NCBI GenBank assembly: GCA_046290435.1
Contig: JBKAGO010000070.1
Coordinates: forward strand, 248,001 to 312,000
Direction: 5' to 3'
Length of the DNA: 64,000 bases
Source: CAVQUE01 sp046290435
Lineage (GTDB): Bacteria > Actinomycetota > Acidimicrobiia > Acidimicrobiales > UBA8592
In this document: positions 46,829 to 54,375 of the stretch, one piece after another
Layout: each line of letters opens with the position of its first letter
How positions within the stretch are numbered: the stretch's first letter is position 1
Notes under the pieces: model-generated
Database searches by the model: none
What the model was told of the DNA's origin: nothing
Seen by the model: only the letters and a program-made list of their open reading frames with translations
Position numbers and translations under genes: made by a program

Positions 46829-46872
46829 CTGGCGCCGAGAATCGTTGCCAGGGGGACGTGTTTCGGCGCCAG
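46829..46872. repeat. 44-bp palindromic repeat, copy A
   Basis: CTGGCGCCGAGAA at one end and TTTCGGCGCCAG at the other form an inverted repeat around a conserved GTTGCCAG-N-GGAC loop. Copy A is the most diverged (GAGAA instead of GAAAA) and is 47 bp after the EEP stop. Confidence 0.9.
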
Positions 46873-46901
46873 TTGGTCGGTGGCGGGGTGGGCCGGTGGT
46901 T

Positions 46902-46945
46902 CTGGCGCCGAAAATGGTTGTCAGGGCGACAGGTTTCGGCGCCAG
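46902..46945. repeat. 44-bp palindromic repeat, copy B
   Basis: Second member of the first tandem pair, 29 bp after copy A; arms CTGGCGCCGAAAA and TTTCGGCGCCAG. It ends 41 bp before the stop of the split-barrel gene. Confidence 0.9.
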
Positions 46946-46986
46946 TCGGATGGCCTGGCGGGTTGTTGGCGCTCGGGAGGCGGCGC

Positions 46987-47415
46987 TCAGGGGCGCCAGT
47001 CGTCCCGGCCTTCGACGCCGTACTTGTAGAGAACCAGCGCCCGGCTGGGCGTGACGTCGATGAAGACGTGGGTGTCGGCCTCGGGCCCGCCGGGCTCGAA
47101 CGCATCGAGGTCGTAGCCCATGCGGTCCCACAGCGCCCGACGGCCGTCGGTGGTGTCGACGATGGTGGCGGTGCCGTCGACGATGAGGCTGTCCATGTTG
47201 GTGGCCTCGCTGATGACCCAGTGCACCTGGATGTTCGGGTTCTCGCGGAGGTTCGTGACCTTCACGGATGGATTGGCCACGAAGCCGACGATGTGGTCGT
47301 CGACCCAGTTGACGACGATGGGCACGCAGTGCGGACGCCCGTCGGGTCGGACGGTGGCGATGTAGGCCATGCGCCCGAGCCGCTCGGCGGTCTGCTTCAC
47401 CTGGTCGAGATCCAT
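46987..47415 (-). CDS. PNPOx-like split-barrel F420/FMN protein
   Basis: The 142-residue protein has the typical RMAYIATVRPDGRPHCVPIVVNWVDD strand pair and VKVTNLRENPNIQVHWV of the TIGR03618-like F420-dependent group. Bracketed on both sides by pairs of the 44-bp palindrome. Candidate leaderless -10 TACGAT six bases before ATG 47415. Substrate unknown. Confidence 0.8.
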   Translation of the reverse strand: MDLDQVKQTAERLGRMAYIATVRPDGRPHCVPIVVNWVDDHIVGFVANPSVKVTNLRENPNIQVHWVISEATNMDSLIVDGTATIVDTTDGRRALWDRMGYDLDAFEPGGPEADTHVFIDVTPSRALVLYKYGVEGRDDWRP

Positions 47416-47421
47416 CGCCGG

Positions 47422-47427
47422 ATCGTA
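47422..47427 (-). promoter_or_regulatory. Candidate leaderless -10 (TACGAT) for the split-barrel gene
   Basis: Six nt lie between hexamer and ATG on the minus strand. Copy C of the palindrome begins 32 bp further upstream. Confidence 0.4.
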
Positions 47428-47459
47428 GTGCTGCGCCGATGACCCTGACGTCGGTCGTT

Positions 47460-47503
47460 CTGGCGCCGAAAATCGTTGCCAGAGCGACGGTTTTCGGCGC
47501 CGG
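47460..47503. repeat. 44-bp palindromic repeat, copy C
   Basis: CTGGCGCCGAAAA and TTTTCGGCGCCGG arms. Near-identical to copy D 18 bp away. Confidence 0.92.
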
Positions 47504-47521
47504 TTGGGTGGCGGTGGTGTT

Positions 47522-47565
47522 CTGGCGCCGAAAATGGTTGCCAGAGCGACGGTTTTCGGCGCCGG
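47522..47565. repeat. 44-bp palindromic repeat, copy D
   Basis: Differs from copy C at a single base (TGG for TCG in the loop). It ends 59 bp before the candidate -10 of the VOC gene. Confidence 0.92.
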
Positions 47566-47624
47566 AACCGATGGACGACGCCAGGGCTCCCGCTGTCCCG
47601 GGGGCGACGTCGGCCGATGGGCGC

Positions 47625-47630
47625 GACAAT
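47625..47630 (+). promoter_or_regulatory. Candidate leaderless -10 (GACAAT) for the VOC gene
   Basis: Hexamer ends 6 nt before ATG 47637; identical to the one before the PspC-kinase. Confidence 0.45.
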
Positions 47631-47636
47631 CGGGGG

Positions 47637-48173
47637 ATGCCGCAACCGTTCGCCGACCGACTCGGTCCGCCCGTGCAGATCGCCTACGCCGTTTCCGATG
47701 CGGAGGTCGCCGCCGCCGAGTGGGCCGAGCGCTTCGGGGCCGGCCCCTTCTTCGTCCGGCGCCACATCCCCGTCACCGACGTCGTCCATCGCGGCGTGCC
47801 CGCCGTGTTCGACCACACGTCTGCCTACGGGCAGTGGGGCGAGGTCATGGTCGAGCTCGTGCAGGACCACGGCACCGGGCCATCGGCCGTCCGCGATCTC
47901 TATGCTCCCGGCGAGTCGGGTCTGCACCACCTCGCCTACATCGTCGACGATCTCGACGACGCCACCGCCCTGCTCGACGGTTTCGGGTTCCCGCTGGCCA
48001 TGTCGGCGCTCGCCGGATCCACCCGGTTCCACTTCGTCGATGCGGTGGCGACGCTGGGCCACTTCATCGAGCTCTACGCGGCCAACGACGGTCTGCTCGG
48101 CTTCTACGCGATGGTCGCCGAAGCGGCGCAGGGCTGGGACGGCAGCGACCCGGTCCGCATCGTCGGGCGGTGA
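47637..48173 (+). CDS. VOC-superfamily (glyoxalase-like) protein
   Basis: The 178-residue protein has paired beta-alpha-beta-beta-beta modules: VQIAYAVSDAEVAAAEWAERFGAGPF, EVMVELVQDHG and ESGLHHLAYIVDDLDDATALLDGFGF, with GHFIELYA carrying a metal-ligand Glu. Similar to methylmalonyl-CoA epimerase or bleomycin-resistance folds; no specific reaction is assigned. ATG 47571 in the same frame is a longer alternative, but the domain begins after 47637. Confidence 0.8.
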   Translation: MPQPFADRLGPPVQIAYAVSDAEVAAAEWAERFGAGPFFVRRHIPVTDVVHRGVPAVFDHTSAYGQWGEVMVELVQDHGTGPSAVRDLYAPGESGLHHLAYIVDDLDDATALLDGFGFPLAMSALAGSTRFHFVDAVATLGHFIELYAANDGLLGFYAMVAEAAQGWDGSDPVRIVGR

Positions 48174-48228
48174 CGCCCATCCTCCCGAGTGGCGTCCGGT
48201 CGCGTCGACGTCGGCTCGGTCGACGTCG

Positions 48229-48450
48229 TCAGGCGCCGCGGCCGTAGGGGGCGCTGCGGAGCGCGTCGCTTGCGGCGTGGAGCACCTCGCGCGACCGCGC
48301 GGGGTAGGCCTCGGCGGCGCGGGCGCGACGGAGGTCGCGACGCTCGTTCCAGCGGCGGAGTGCCGCGCGGAGACTGCCGTTGTCGACGGGCGGGGTGGCA
48401 TCGGCTGCAGAGGCCGGGTCGGAGGTCGGATGGATCGTGGATGTTGCCAT
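48229..48450 (-). CDS. Small basic hypothetical protein
   Basis: The 73-residue product (MATSTIHPTSDPASAADATP start, then an Arg-rich helix SLRAALRRWNERRDLRRARAAEAYPARS) has no recognised family. CACCAT six bases before ATG 48450 could be a leaderless -10. Divergent from the Lrp-like gene with an 80-bp gap that has two palindromes. Evidence is only coding style and position. Confidence 0.5.
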   Translation of the reverse strand: MATSTIHPTSDPASAADATPPVDNGSLRAALRRWNERRDLRRARAAEAYPARSREVLHAASDALRSAPYGRGA

Positions 48451-48490
48451 CCGACGATGGTGACACGGGCTGCCCTGCGGGTGGCACTGA

Positions 48491-48530
48491 TTTCGGGTGC
48501 CGAAACGGTCCGATACAGTGGAAAGCACTG
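48491..48530. promoter_or_regulatory. Two 15-bp palindromes over the Lrp-gene start
   Basis: TTTCGGGTGCCGAAA (48491-48505) is a 6-3-6 palindrome. CAGTGGAAAGCACTG (48516-48530) is a 5-5-5 palindrome whose ends (CAGT...ACTG) match the outer bases of Lrp sites. Their centres are 25 bp apart. TACAGT (48514-48519) is a possible -10, so binding at the second site would block initiation. Confidence 0.5.
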
Positions 48531-48976
48531 TGATCGACGATATCGACAGAGCAATCATCCGTGTGCTGCAGGAGGACGGTCGAACGACCCACCGGGATCT
48601 GGGCCGTCGGGTGGGCCTCAGCCCCAACGCCGCCGGGGCCCGCATGGCCCGGCTGTTGGACCGGGGCATCATCTCCGGCGTCCACGCCGTGGTCGACCAG
48701 GCTGCGCTCGGCCGCCCGATCGACGCCTGGGTCGATTGCTGGCTGGATCCGCCCCGCGACCGGGCACGGTTCGACGCGGTGGTCCGCGACGACGACCGGG
48801 TCCTCGAGGCTGCGTACCTCACCGGCCGGGTCGACTACCGGCTCCGGGTCGCCGTGGCGTCGCCGGCCGATCTCGACCAGCTGCTGGCCCGGCTCCGTGC
48901 CGAGGCCGGTGTCGCCGAGACCGACACCCGGCTGATCCTGCACAACGTCGTCGCCGGACGGCTCCCGGCCGGCTGA
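48530..48976 (+). CDS. Lrp/AsnC-family transcriptional regulator
   Basis: The 148-residue regulator has an N-terminal winged HTH (IDDIDRAIIRVLQEDGRTTHRDLGRRVGLSPNAAGARMARL) and a C-terminal RAM ligand domain (VLEAAYLTGRVDYRLRVAV...). GTG 48530 is favoured by position after TACAGT; GTGs at 48518 and 48497 are alternatives. Operators lie over its start, implying autoregulation and perhaps control of the divergent small gene. Confidence 0.9.
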   Translation: MIDDIDRAIIRVLQEDGRTTHRDLGRRVGLSPNAAGARMARLLDRGIISGVHAVVDQAALGRPIDAWVDCWLDPPRDRARFDAVVRDDDRVLEAAYLTGRVDYRLRVAVASPADLDQLLARLRAEAGVAETDTRLILHNVVAGRLPAG

Positions 48977-49081
48977 GGGGCAGGCCGGCGCAGACGCTGC
49001 GGCAGCGGCCGACCCGGTGATCGGCCATCATGGGCGGCGTTCGTGTCGGCGCCTGCACGGCGCCGGGGAGGAGAGGCGACC

Positions 49082-50200
49082 ATGACGAATCCCGTGTGTG
49101 ACCTGCTGGGCATCGAGTACCCCATCCTGGCGTTCAGCCACTGCCGCGACGTCGTGGCTGCGGTGTCGAAGGCCGGCGGTCTCGGGGTGCTGGGCGCGGT
49201 GGCGTTCGGGCCCGAGCAGCTCCAGATCGAGCTCGAGTGGATCGAGGACAACATCGACGGCCGTCCCTATGGCGTCGACGTGCTCATCCCGGCCAAGTAC
49301 GTGGGCGTCGAACAGGGTGGGCTCAGCCGCGCCGAGGTCGACGAGCTCATCCCCGCCGAGCACCGCCAGTTCCTCGACGACCTCCTCGCCCGCTACGGCG
49401 TTCCCGAACTGCCCGCCGACGAGCGTCGGGCCGCGGGCATCGCGTCGTGGTCGCACTCGGGCGCGGCGCCGCTGGTGGACATCGCGTTGGAGCACGACAT
49501 CGCCCTCATCGCCAACGCGCTGGGGCCGGCGCCGGCCGATCTCGTCGACAAGGCCCACGCCAAGGGCATCGCCGTCGCCGGCCTCACCGGCAAGGTGCAA
49601 CACGCCGAGCGCCAGCAGGCCGTCGGGGTCGACCTGATCGTGGCGCAGGGCTACGAGGCCGGCGGCCACACCGGCGAGATCGGCACGATGGTGCTGATCC
49701 CCGACGTCGTCGACGCGGTGTCGCCCACCCCGGTCCTGGCAGCGGGCGGCATCGCCAGCGGCCGTCAGATGGCGGCCGCCATGGCGCTCGGCGCGTCGGG
49801 CGTGTGGACGGGGTCGGTGTGGCTCACCACCGAGGAGGCCGAGACCCATCCGGTGGTGAAGAAGAAGTTCCTCGAGGCGACGTCGTCGGACACGCTGCGC
49901 AGCCGGGCCTCCACCGGCAAGCCGGCCCGCCAGCTGCGCACCGCCTGGACCGACGAGTGGGCCGACCCCGCCAACCCCGATCCGCTGCCCATGCCGCTCC
50001 ACGGCGTGCTGATCGCCGAGGCGCAGCAGCGCATCGGCCGCTCGGCCGCCAGCAACCCGGGCGCCGAGAAGCTGGTCAACTACTTCGTGGGCCAGGTCGT
50101 GGGACGCATGAACAAGGAGCGTCCGGCCAGGGCCGTGCTGATGGACATGGTCGAGGAGTACGTCGACACGATCGCCAAGATGGGCGCCGACCTCGAATAG
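49082..50200 (+). CDS. Nitronate monooxygenase-like FMN enzyme
   Basis: The 372-residue TIM-barrel product is of the 2-nitropropane dioxygenase/enoyl-ACP reductase II family: GIEYPILAFSHCRDVVAAVSKAGGLGVLGAV, VDLIVAQGYEAGGHTGE (containing the conserved His in AGGHTG), VLAAGGIASGRQMAAAMALGASGVWTGS. GGGGAGGAGAGG precedes ATG. Substrate uncertain; such enzymes oxidise nitronates or reduce enoyl thioesters. Confidence 0.88.
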   Translation: MTNPVCDLLGIEYPILAFSHCRDVVAAVSKAGGLGVLGAVAFGPEQLQIELEWIEDNIDGRPYGVDVLIPAKYVGVEQGGLSRAEVDELIPAEHRQFLDDLLARYGVPELPADERRAAGIASWSHSGAAPLVDIALEHDIALIANALGPAPADLVDKAHAKGIAVAGLTGKVQHAERQQAVGVDLIVAQGYEAGGHTGEIGTMVLIPDVVDAVSPTPVLAAGGIASGRQMAAAMALGASGVWTGSVWLTTEEAETHPVVKKKFLEATSSDTLRSRASTGKPARQLRTAWTDEWADPANPDPLPMPLHGVLIAEAQQRIGRSAASNPGAEKLVNYFVGQVVGRMNKERPARAVLMDMVEEYVDTIAKMGADLE

Positions 50201-50215
50201 CGAAGGCCGGACGGG

Positions 50216-51313
50216 TCAGATGACGCCGAGGAGGCGGCCGACCTGGCGGGCGGTGTCGCCGCCTTCCTCGATGCCCAGGTCGATCGCGGCGGTGGACTGT
50301 TGGCCCTCGACCAGCAGGCGGCAGACCTCTTCGGCGCCGTGGTCGCTGCCTCCTGCGGAGGCCGCGGCCCGCCGGAGCGCCTCGAGGCGTTCGCCGGCGG
50401 TGTCGAGCAGCGCCGGGGTGTAGTCCCAGCCATCGGACCACGGGCGGTCGAGCAGCATCAGGCGCACGGCCTCGGGTTCCCACTCGCGTAACAGGTCGCG
50501 CAGGAACACCAGGTTGGCGGTGGACTTCGCCATCTTCTCGCCGTGGACCCGCACGGTGCCGATGTGCATCCACGACCGGGTGTACGGCGTGACGCCGGTG
50601 GCCGCCTCGGCCATGGCGGATTCGTAGGTGTGGTGCGGGAACGCCAGGTCCTCGCCGCCGGCGTGGACGTCGATTGCCAGACCCAGGATCGACGTCGCCA
50701 TGGCGGCGCATTCGACGTGCCAGCCGGGGCGGCCCTCGCCGAACGGGCTCGACCAACGCGGCTCGTGGGGGCCCGACGGCTGCCACAGCACGGCGTCGAG
50801 CGGGTGCTCCTTGGCCGGGTTCTCCGGTTGGCCGTGGGCGGCGGCGTGGAGCTCGATGGCGCGGGCCTCGTCGATGCCGGCGCGTTCGGCCATGGCCGAT
50901 CCGCGGAACCACACCGAGCCGTCGCGCTGGTAGGCGGCGTCACGTTCGATCAGGGCGAGGATCAAGAAGATGACCTCGGTGACGTAGTCGCGCGACAACG
51001 GCTCGAACGCCGGCTTGCGCACCCGGAGCTTCCGCATGTCGTCCTCGAACTGGTACAGCCACTGGTTGGCCAGCAGCTGCCAGGGTTCGTTGCGGCGGCG
51101 GGCCTCGGCCAGGAGGTCGTCGTCGACGTCGGTGACGTTGCGGCACACCTCCATGTGGGCGCCGACGTGGTCCATCACCCGGGCCAGCGTGTCGACCCAG
51201 GCGAAGGTGAACGCATGACCGAGATGGGTGGTGTCGTAGGGCGTGATGCCACAGACGTAGGTGCGGAGCCGCCCCAGCGGGGGCACGAGCGAATCGCCGA
51301 TGCGAAGCTTCAT
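50216..51313 (-). CDS. mshC: Cysteine ligase of mycothiol synthesis (MshC-like)
   Basis: ATP-dependent joining of cysteine to glucosaminyl-inositol in mycothiol synthesis. The 365-residue product is a class I synthetase with the HIGH-like THLGHAF after TYVCGITPYD and the KMSKS-like KMAKS, followed by NLVFLRDLL. Zinc ligands are seen in YVCGIT, GWHVECAAM and FPHHTYESA. It lacks the anticodon domain of CysS and is shorter, as MshC is. ATG 51313 follows CACAAT by 7 nt; ATG 51322 is the alternative. CysS paralogue is the main other possibility. Confidence 0.72.
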   Translation of the reverse strand: MKLRIGDSLVPPLGRLRTYVCGITPYDTTHLGHAFTFAWVDTLARVMDHVGAHMEVCRNVTDVDDDLLAEARRRNEPWQLLANQWLYQFEDDMRKLRVRKPAFEPLSRDYVTEVIFLILALIERDAAYQRDGSVWFRGSAMAERAGIDEARAIELHAAAHGQPENPAKEHPLDAVLWQPSGPHEPRWSSPFGEGRPGWHVECAAMATSILGLAIDVHAGGEDLAFPHHTYESAMAEAATGVTPYTRSWMHIGTVRVHGEKMAKSTANLVFLRDLLREWEPEAVRLMLLDRPWSDGWDYTPALLDTAGERLEALRRAAASAGGSDHGAEEVCRLLVEGQQSTAAIDLGIEEGGDTARQVGRLLGVI

Positions 51314-51320
51314 GGGCGCC

Positions 51321-51326
51321 ATTGTG
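51321..51326 (-). promoter_or_regulatory. Candidate leaderless -10 (CACAAT) for mshC
   Basis: Hexamer 7 nt before ATG 51313 on the minus strand, overlapping the upstream ATG 51322 and arguing for the shorter form. Confidence 0.4.
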
Positions 51327-51447
51327 CCGGGTCGCCGCGGCCGAGGTCGCCATCGGGCCGTGCGGGCCGGTTGCGACACGCGATCGCAACGGCATCGTCA
51401 TGGGTGGTTCGGGAACCCCGTGAGGTCGGGTCGTCGTCGGATCGGGC

Positions 51448-53244
51448 ATGGATACGAACCCACGTTCACGGCCCATGCTGTTCCTGATCGCTGTGCTGGC
51501 GGCCATGGCCCTCGTCGCCGGAGCCTGCGGAAGCAGCGACGAAGACGCCACGTCCGAGCCCACGAGCGGCGGGGGCGCGACCGACGCCGAGGAGTCCTTC
51601 GGCGGCGCCCCGGCCGACGACGGAGCGGGCGACGACGGGTCGGGCGAGGAGCCCTTCGGCGGCGGTGGTGGCACCGACACCGAGGAGTCCTTCGCCGGCG
51701 ACGACGGGGCCACGGCGGCCGAGGACGAGTCCTCCGGCGGCGACCGGGAAGCGGCGGCTGAGGAGCCGGCCTCGGAGGAGGCTGCCGAGGAGGGCGACGC
51801 CGCATCGAGCGCCGGGGGCGAGAGCTTCGGCGACGCCGACCGCGGCTTCGGCGAGTCCGAGTCCTCGCCCGCACCGACGGCCGAACCCGACGGCAACTTC
51901 GCCGACTACGGCATCCGGACGTTCGTCGACCCCTCCGACGACCCGCTGTCGACCTTCGCGCTCGACGTCGACACCGGCTCGTTCAGCGTGGCCCGCCAGT
52001 GGTTGCGCAACGGCGACCGCCCGCCGCCGGAGTCGGTGCGCCCCGAGGAGTACATCAACGCCTTCGACTACCGCTACGACCAGCCCGACGACGCCCTCGG
52101 CCTCACCATCGACGGCTCGCCGTCGCCCTTCGACGACGACAACGTCATCGTGCGGGTCGGGGTCCAGGGCCTGCGGGTCGACGACGACGATCGCCCCGAT
52201 GCGTCGCTGACCTTCGTGGTCGACGTGTCGGGTTCGATGGACACCGACGGCCGCCTCGAGCTGGTGAAGCGGTCGCTGATCGAGCTGGTCGACGAGCTCG
52301 ACGACCGCGATGTCGTCTCCATCGTCACCTTCAGCGACGACGCCAGTCTGGTGCTCGAACCCACCGGTGCCGGCGACGAGAACACCATCGTGCGTGCCAT
52401 CCGCCGCCTCGAGACCCAGGGCAGCACCGATGTCGAGGCCGGTCTGCGCCTCGGCTACGAGCAGGCCAACCGGGCCTACGACGCCGAGGGCATCAACCGG
52501 GTGATCCTGCTGTCCGACGGCATCGCCAACCGGGGCCTGACCGACCCCGACGGTCTGGCCCGCCAGTTGCGCGACGACGCCGACGAGGGCATCAACCTCA
52601 TCACCGTGGGCGTGGGGCTGGGCGGCTTCAACGACGTGTTGATGGAGCAGCTCGCCAACCAGGGCGACGGTTTCTACGCCTATGTCGACACCGTCGACGA
52701 GGCCGAGCGCCTGTTCGAGGACGACCTCACGGCCACGCTGTTGACCATTGCGGTGGACGCCAAGATCCAGGTCGCCTTCGACCCCGACGTGGTCGACGAG
52801 TACCGCCTCATCGGCTTCGAGAACCGGGGCGTGCGCGATTCGGACTTCCGCAACGACGACGTCGACGCCGGCGAGGTCGGGGCCGGCCATCAGGTCACGG
52901 CGCTCTATGAGATCGAGCTCGAGGACGACCTCGAGACCTACGCCGGCGGCACCGACATCGGCGAGGTGGCGCTGCGCTGGGAGGATCCCGACACCGGCGA
53001 GATCACCGAGATCGACGTCGACATCGAGGTCGGCGACATCGTCGGCTCGTGGGGCGACACCGCCGACGACCTGCGTCTGGCAGTGGTGGTGGCCGCGTTC
53101 GCGGAGATCCTGCGCGACAGCCCCTACCGGGGTTGGGTCGACCTCGAAGACCTGGAGAACGAGGCCGAGCGCCTGGCCGACCGCCTCGAGTCCACCGACG
53201 TCGACGAGCTCGCCGACATGATCGAAGCCGCTCAACGCCTGTGA
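51448..53244 (+). CDS. VWA-domain lipoprotein (YfbK-like)
   Basis: The 598-residue product starts with an export signal (MLFLIAVLAAMALVAGACG) ending at a probable lipid-attached Cys. A very acidic Gly/Glu/Asp-rich linker (to ~140) follows. The YfbK N-domain (STFALDVDTGSFSVARQWL) comes next, then a von Willebrand A domain with the MIDAS DVSGSMD (near 261) and RVILLSDGIAN. A DUF3520-like C-terminal domain completes it. Related proteins are periplasmic or cell-envelope scaffolds of unknown target. No Shine-Dalgarno or -10 was recognised. Confidence 0.87.
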   Translation: MDTNPRSRPMLFLIAVLAAMALVAGACGSSDEDATSEPTSGGGATDAEESFGGAPADDGAGDDGSGEEPFGGGGGTDTEESFAGDDGATAAEDESSGGDREAAAEEPASEEAAEEGDAASSAGGESFGDADRGFGESESSPAPTAEPDGNFADYGIRTFVDPSDDPLSTFALDVDTGSFSVARQWLRNGDRPPPESVRPEEYINAFDYRYDQPDDALGLTIDGSPSPFDDDNVIVRVGVQGLRVDDDDRPDASLTFVVDVSGSMDTDGRLELVKRSLIELVDELDDRDVVSIVTFSDDASLVLEPTGAGDENTIVRAIRRLETQGSTDVEAGLRLGYEQANRAYDAEGINRVILLSDGIANRGLTDPDGLARQLRDDADEGINLITVGVGLGGFNDVLMEQLANQGDGFYAYVDTVDEAERLFEDDLTATLLTIAVDAKIQVAFDPDVVDEYRLIGFENRGVRDSDFRNDDVDAGEVGAGHQVTALYEIELEDDLETYAGGTDIGEVALRWEDPDTGEITEIDVDIEVGDIVGSWGDTADDLRLAVVVAAFAEILRDSPYRGWVDLEDLENEAERLADRLESTDVDELADMIEAAQRL

Positions 53245-53249
53245 AACCA

Positions 53250-53306
53250 CCCCGATCTCGTCGCGGAGATCCACCGTCACGGTGGACAACCGCGACGAGA
53301 TCGGGG
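53250..53306. repeat. 57-bp nested palindrome, copy 1
   Basis: Outer arms CCCCGATCTCGT and ACGAGATCGGGG; core TCCACCGTCACGGTGGA. Left and right inner arms extend to 17 bp perfectly paired (CGCGG with CCGCG). It starts 6 bp after the VWA gene stop. Confidence 0.95.
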
Positions 53307-53320
53307 CGTTCGGCGGGGCG

Positions 53321-53326
53321 TACGCT
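53321..53326 (+). promoter_or_regulatory. Candidate leaderless -10 (TACGCT) for the LLM gene
   Basis: Six nt before ATG 53333, right after repeat copy 1. Confidence 0.45.
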
Positions 53327-53332
53327 CGGGGG

Positions 53333-54310
53333 ATGTCGTCGACGCCCGACCTCGCTGTGGTTGCCCATCGCACGACCGATCCCCTGGTGGTGGTCGAACA
53401 GGCCCGGGCGGCAGAGGCCGCCGGCTTCGACGAGTTCTGGGTGATCGAGGACTGCGGCCACACCGCCGGGGTCAGCCTGGCCGCCGCGGTCCTGACGGCG
53501 ACCGAGCGCATCGGGGTGGGGCTCGGGATCGTCCCGGCCGTGGTCCGCAACCCGATGTTCACGGCGATGGAGTTCGCCACGCTGGCCCGACTGGGCCCGG
53601 GCCGGTTCCACGGCGGCATCGGCCACGGCGTACCGGAGTGGATGACGCAGATCGGCGCCGCGGTGGCGTCGCCGCTGGGCGCGCTGGGCGAGGTGACCGA
53701 CGCCTTGCGGCGCCTGCTGGCCGGCGAGACCGTCACGGTCGAAGGCTCCTACGTGCGCCTCGACGCCGCTCACCTCGACGAGGCGCCGCTGCCGTGCCCG
53801 CCCGTGTCGATCGGCGCGCACGGCCCCCGTTCGCTGGAGCTCTCGGGGCGGATCGCCGACGGCACGGTGCTGGCCGAGTTCGTCGGCCCGACGTTCCTTC
53901 GTGCCGCACGTGGGCACATCGCCGCCGGCGCAGCCGAGGGTGCGCGAGGCGGGGCTGCGCATCGGGTCACCGTCTTCGCCGCAGCTGCGGTCGAAGCGGA
54001 CGGCGACACCGCTCGGCGGGCCCTTGCGCCGTTCCTGGCCGAGGTGGCGTCGCACGGTTCGCGTGCGCTCGACGGCGCCCCGTTCTGGGGCGAGCTCTGC
54101 GCCGACGCGGAGCGTCATGGCTGGGCCGATGCGGTCGAGCGGATGCCGCCGGAGTGGTGGGCCGAGATCGCTGTGGTGGGCACCGCCGACGACGCCGCCG
54201 ACTTCGTCGCCCGCATGGGCGACGCCGGAGCGGACTGCGTCGCCCTGTTCCCCGACCCCGAGGATCCCGTCGCCGACACCATCGCCCTGGCCGCGGCCCT
54301 GATCGCCTGA
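53333..54310 (+). CDS. Luciferase-like (LLM) F420-dependent oxidoreductase
   Basis: The 325-residue TIM-barrel protein has VVEQARAAEAAGFDEFWVIEDCGH, GVGLGIVPAVVRNP and FHGGIGHGVPEWM, typical of the bacterial luciferase/F420 family. ATG 53333 is favoured over longer frames that would run through the repeat. Substrate unknown. Repeat copies flank it on both sides. Confidence 0.86.
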   Translation: MSSTPDLAVVAHRTTDPLVVVEQARAAEAAGFDEFWVIEDCGHTAGVSLAAAVLTATERIGVGLGIVPAVVRNPMFTAMEFATLARLGPGRFHGGIGHGVPEWMTQIGAAVASPLGALGEVTDALRRLLAGETVTVEGSYVRLDAAHLDEAPLPCPPVSIGAHGPRSLELSGRIADGTVLAEFVGPTFLRAARGHIAAGAAEGARGGAAHRVTVFAAAAVEADGDTARRALAPFLAEVASHGSRALDGAPFWGELCADAERHGWADAVERMPPEWWAEIAVVGTADDAADFVARMGDAGADCVALFPDPEDPVADTIALAAALIA

Positions 54311-54313
54311 CCG

Positions 54314-54370
54314 CCCCGATCTCGTCGCTGAGATCCACCGTCACGGTGGACAGCCGCGACGAGATCGGCG
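54314..54370. repeat. 57-bp nested palindrome, copy 2
   Basis: One mismatch in the outer right arm (CGGCG). It sits between the convergent LLM and S9 genes, leaving 3 bp to the first and 5 bp to the second. Confidence 0.95.
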
Positions 54371-54375
54371 CAGCC

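Noticed and set aside
46829..47565. A CRISPR array made from the 44-bp repeats
   Set aside because: Only two units per cluster, spacer lengths 29 and 18 bp, the repeat is almost fully palindromic and no cas genes are present.
50216..51313. Annotation as cysteinyl-tRNA synthetase
   Set aside because: The anticodon-binding C-terminal domain is missing and the length is short, as in MshC; not fully excluded.
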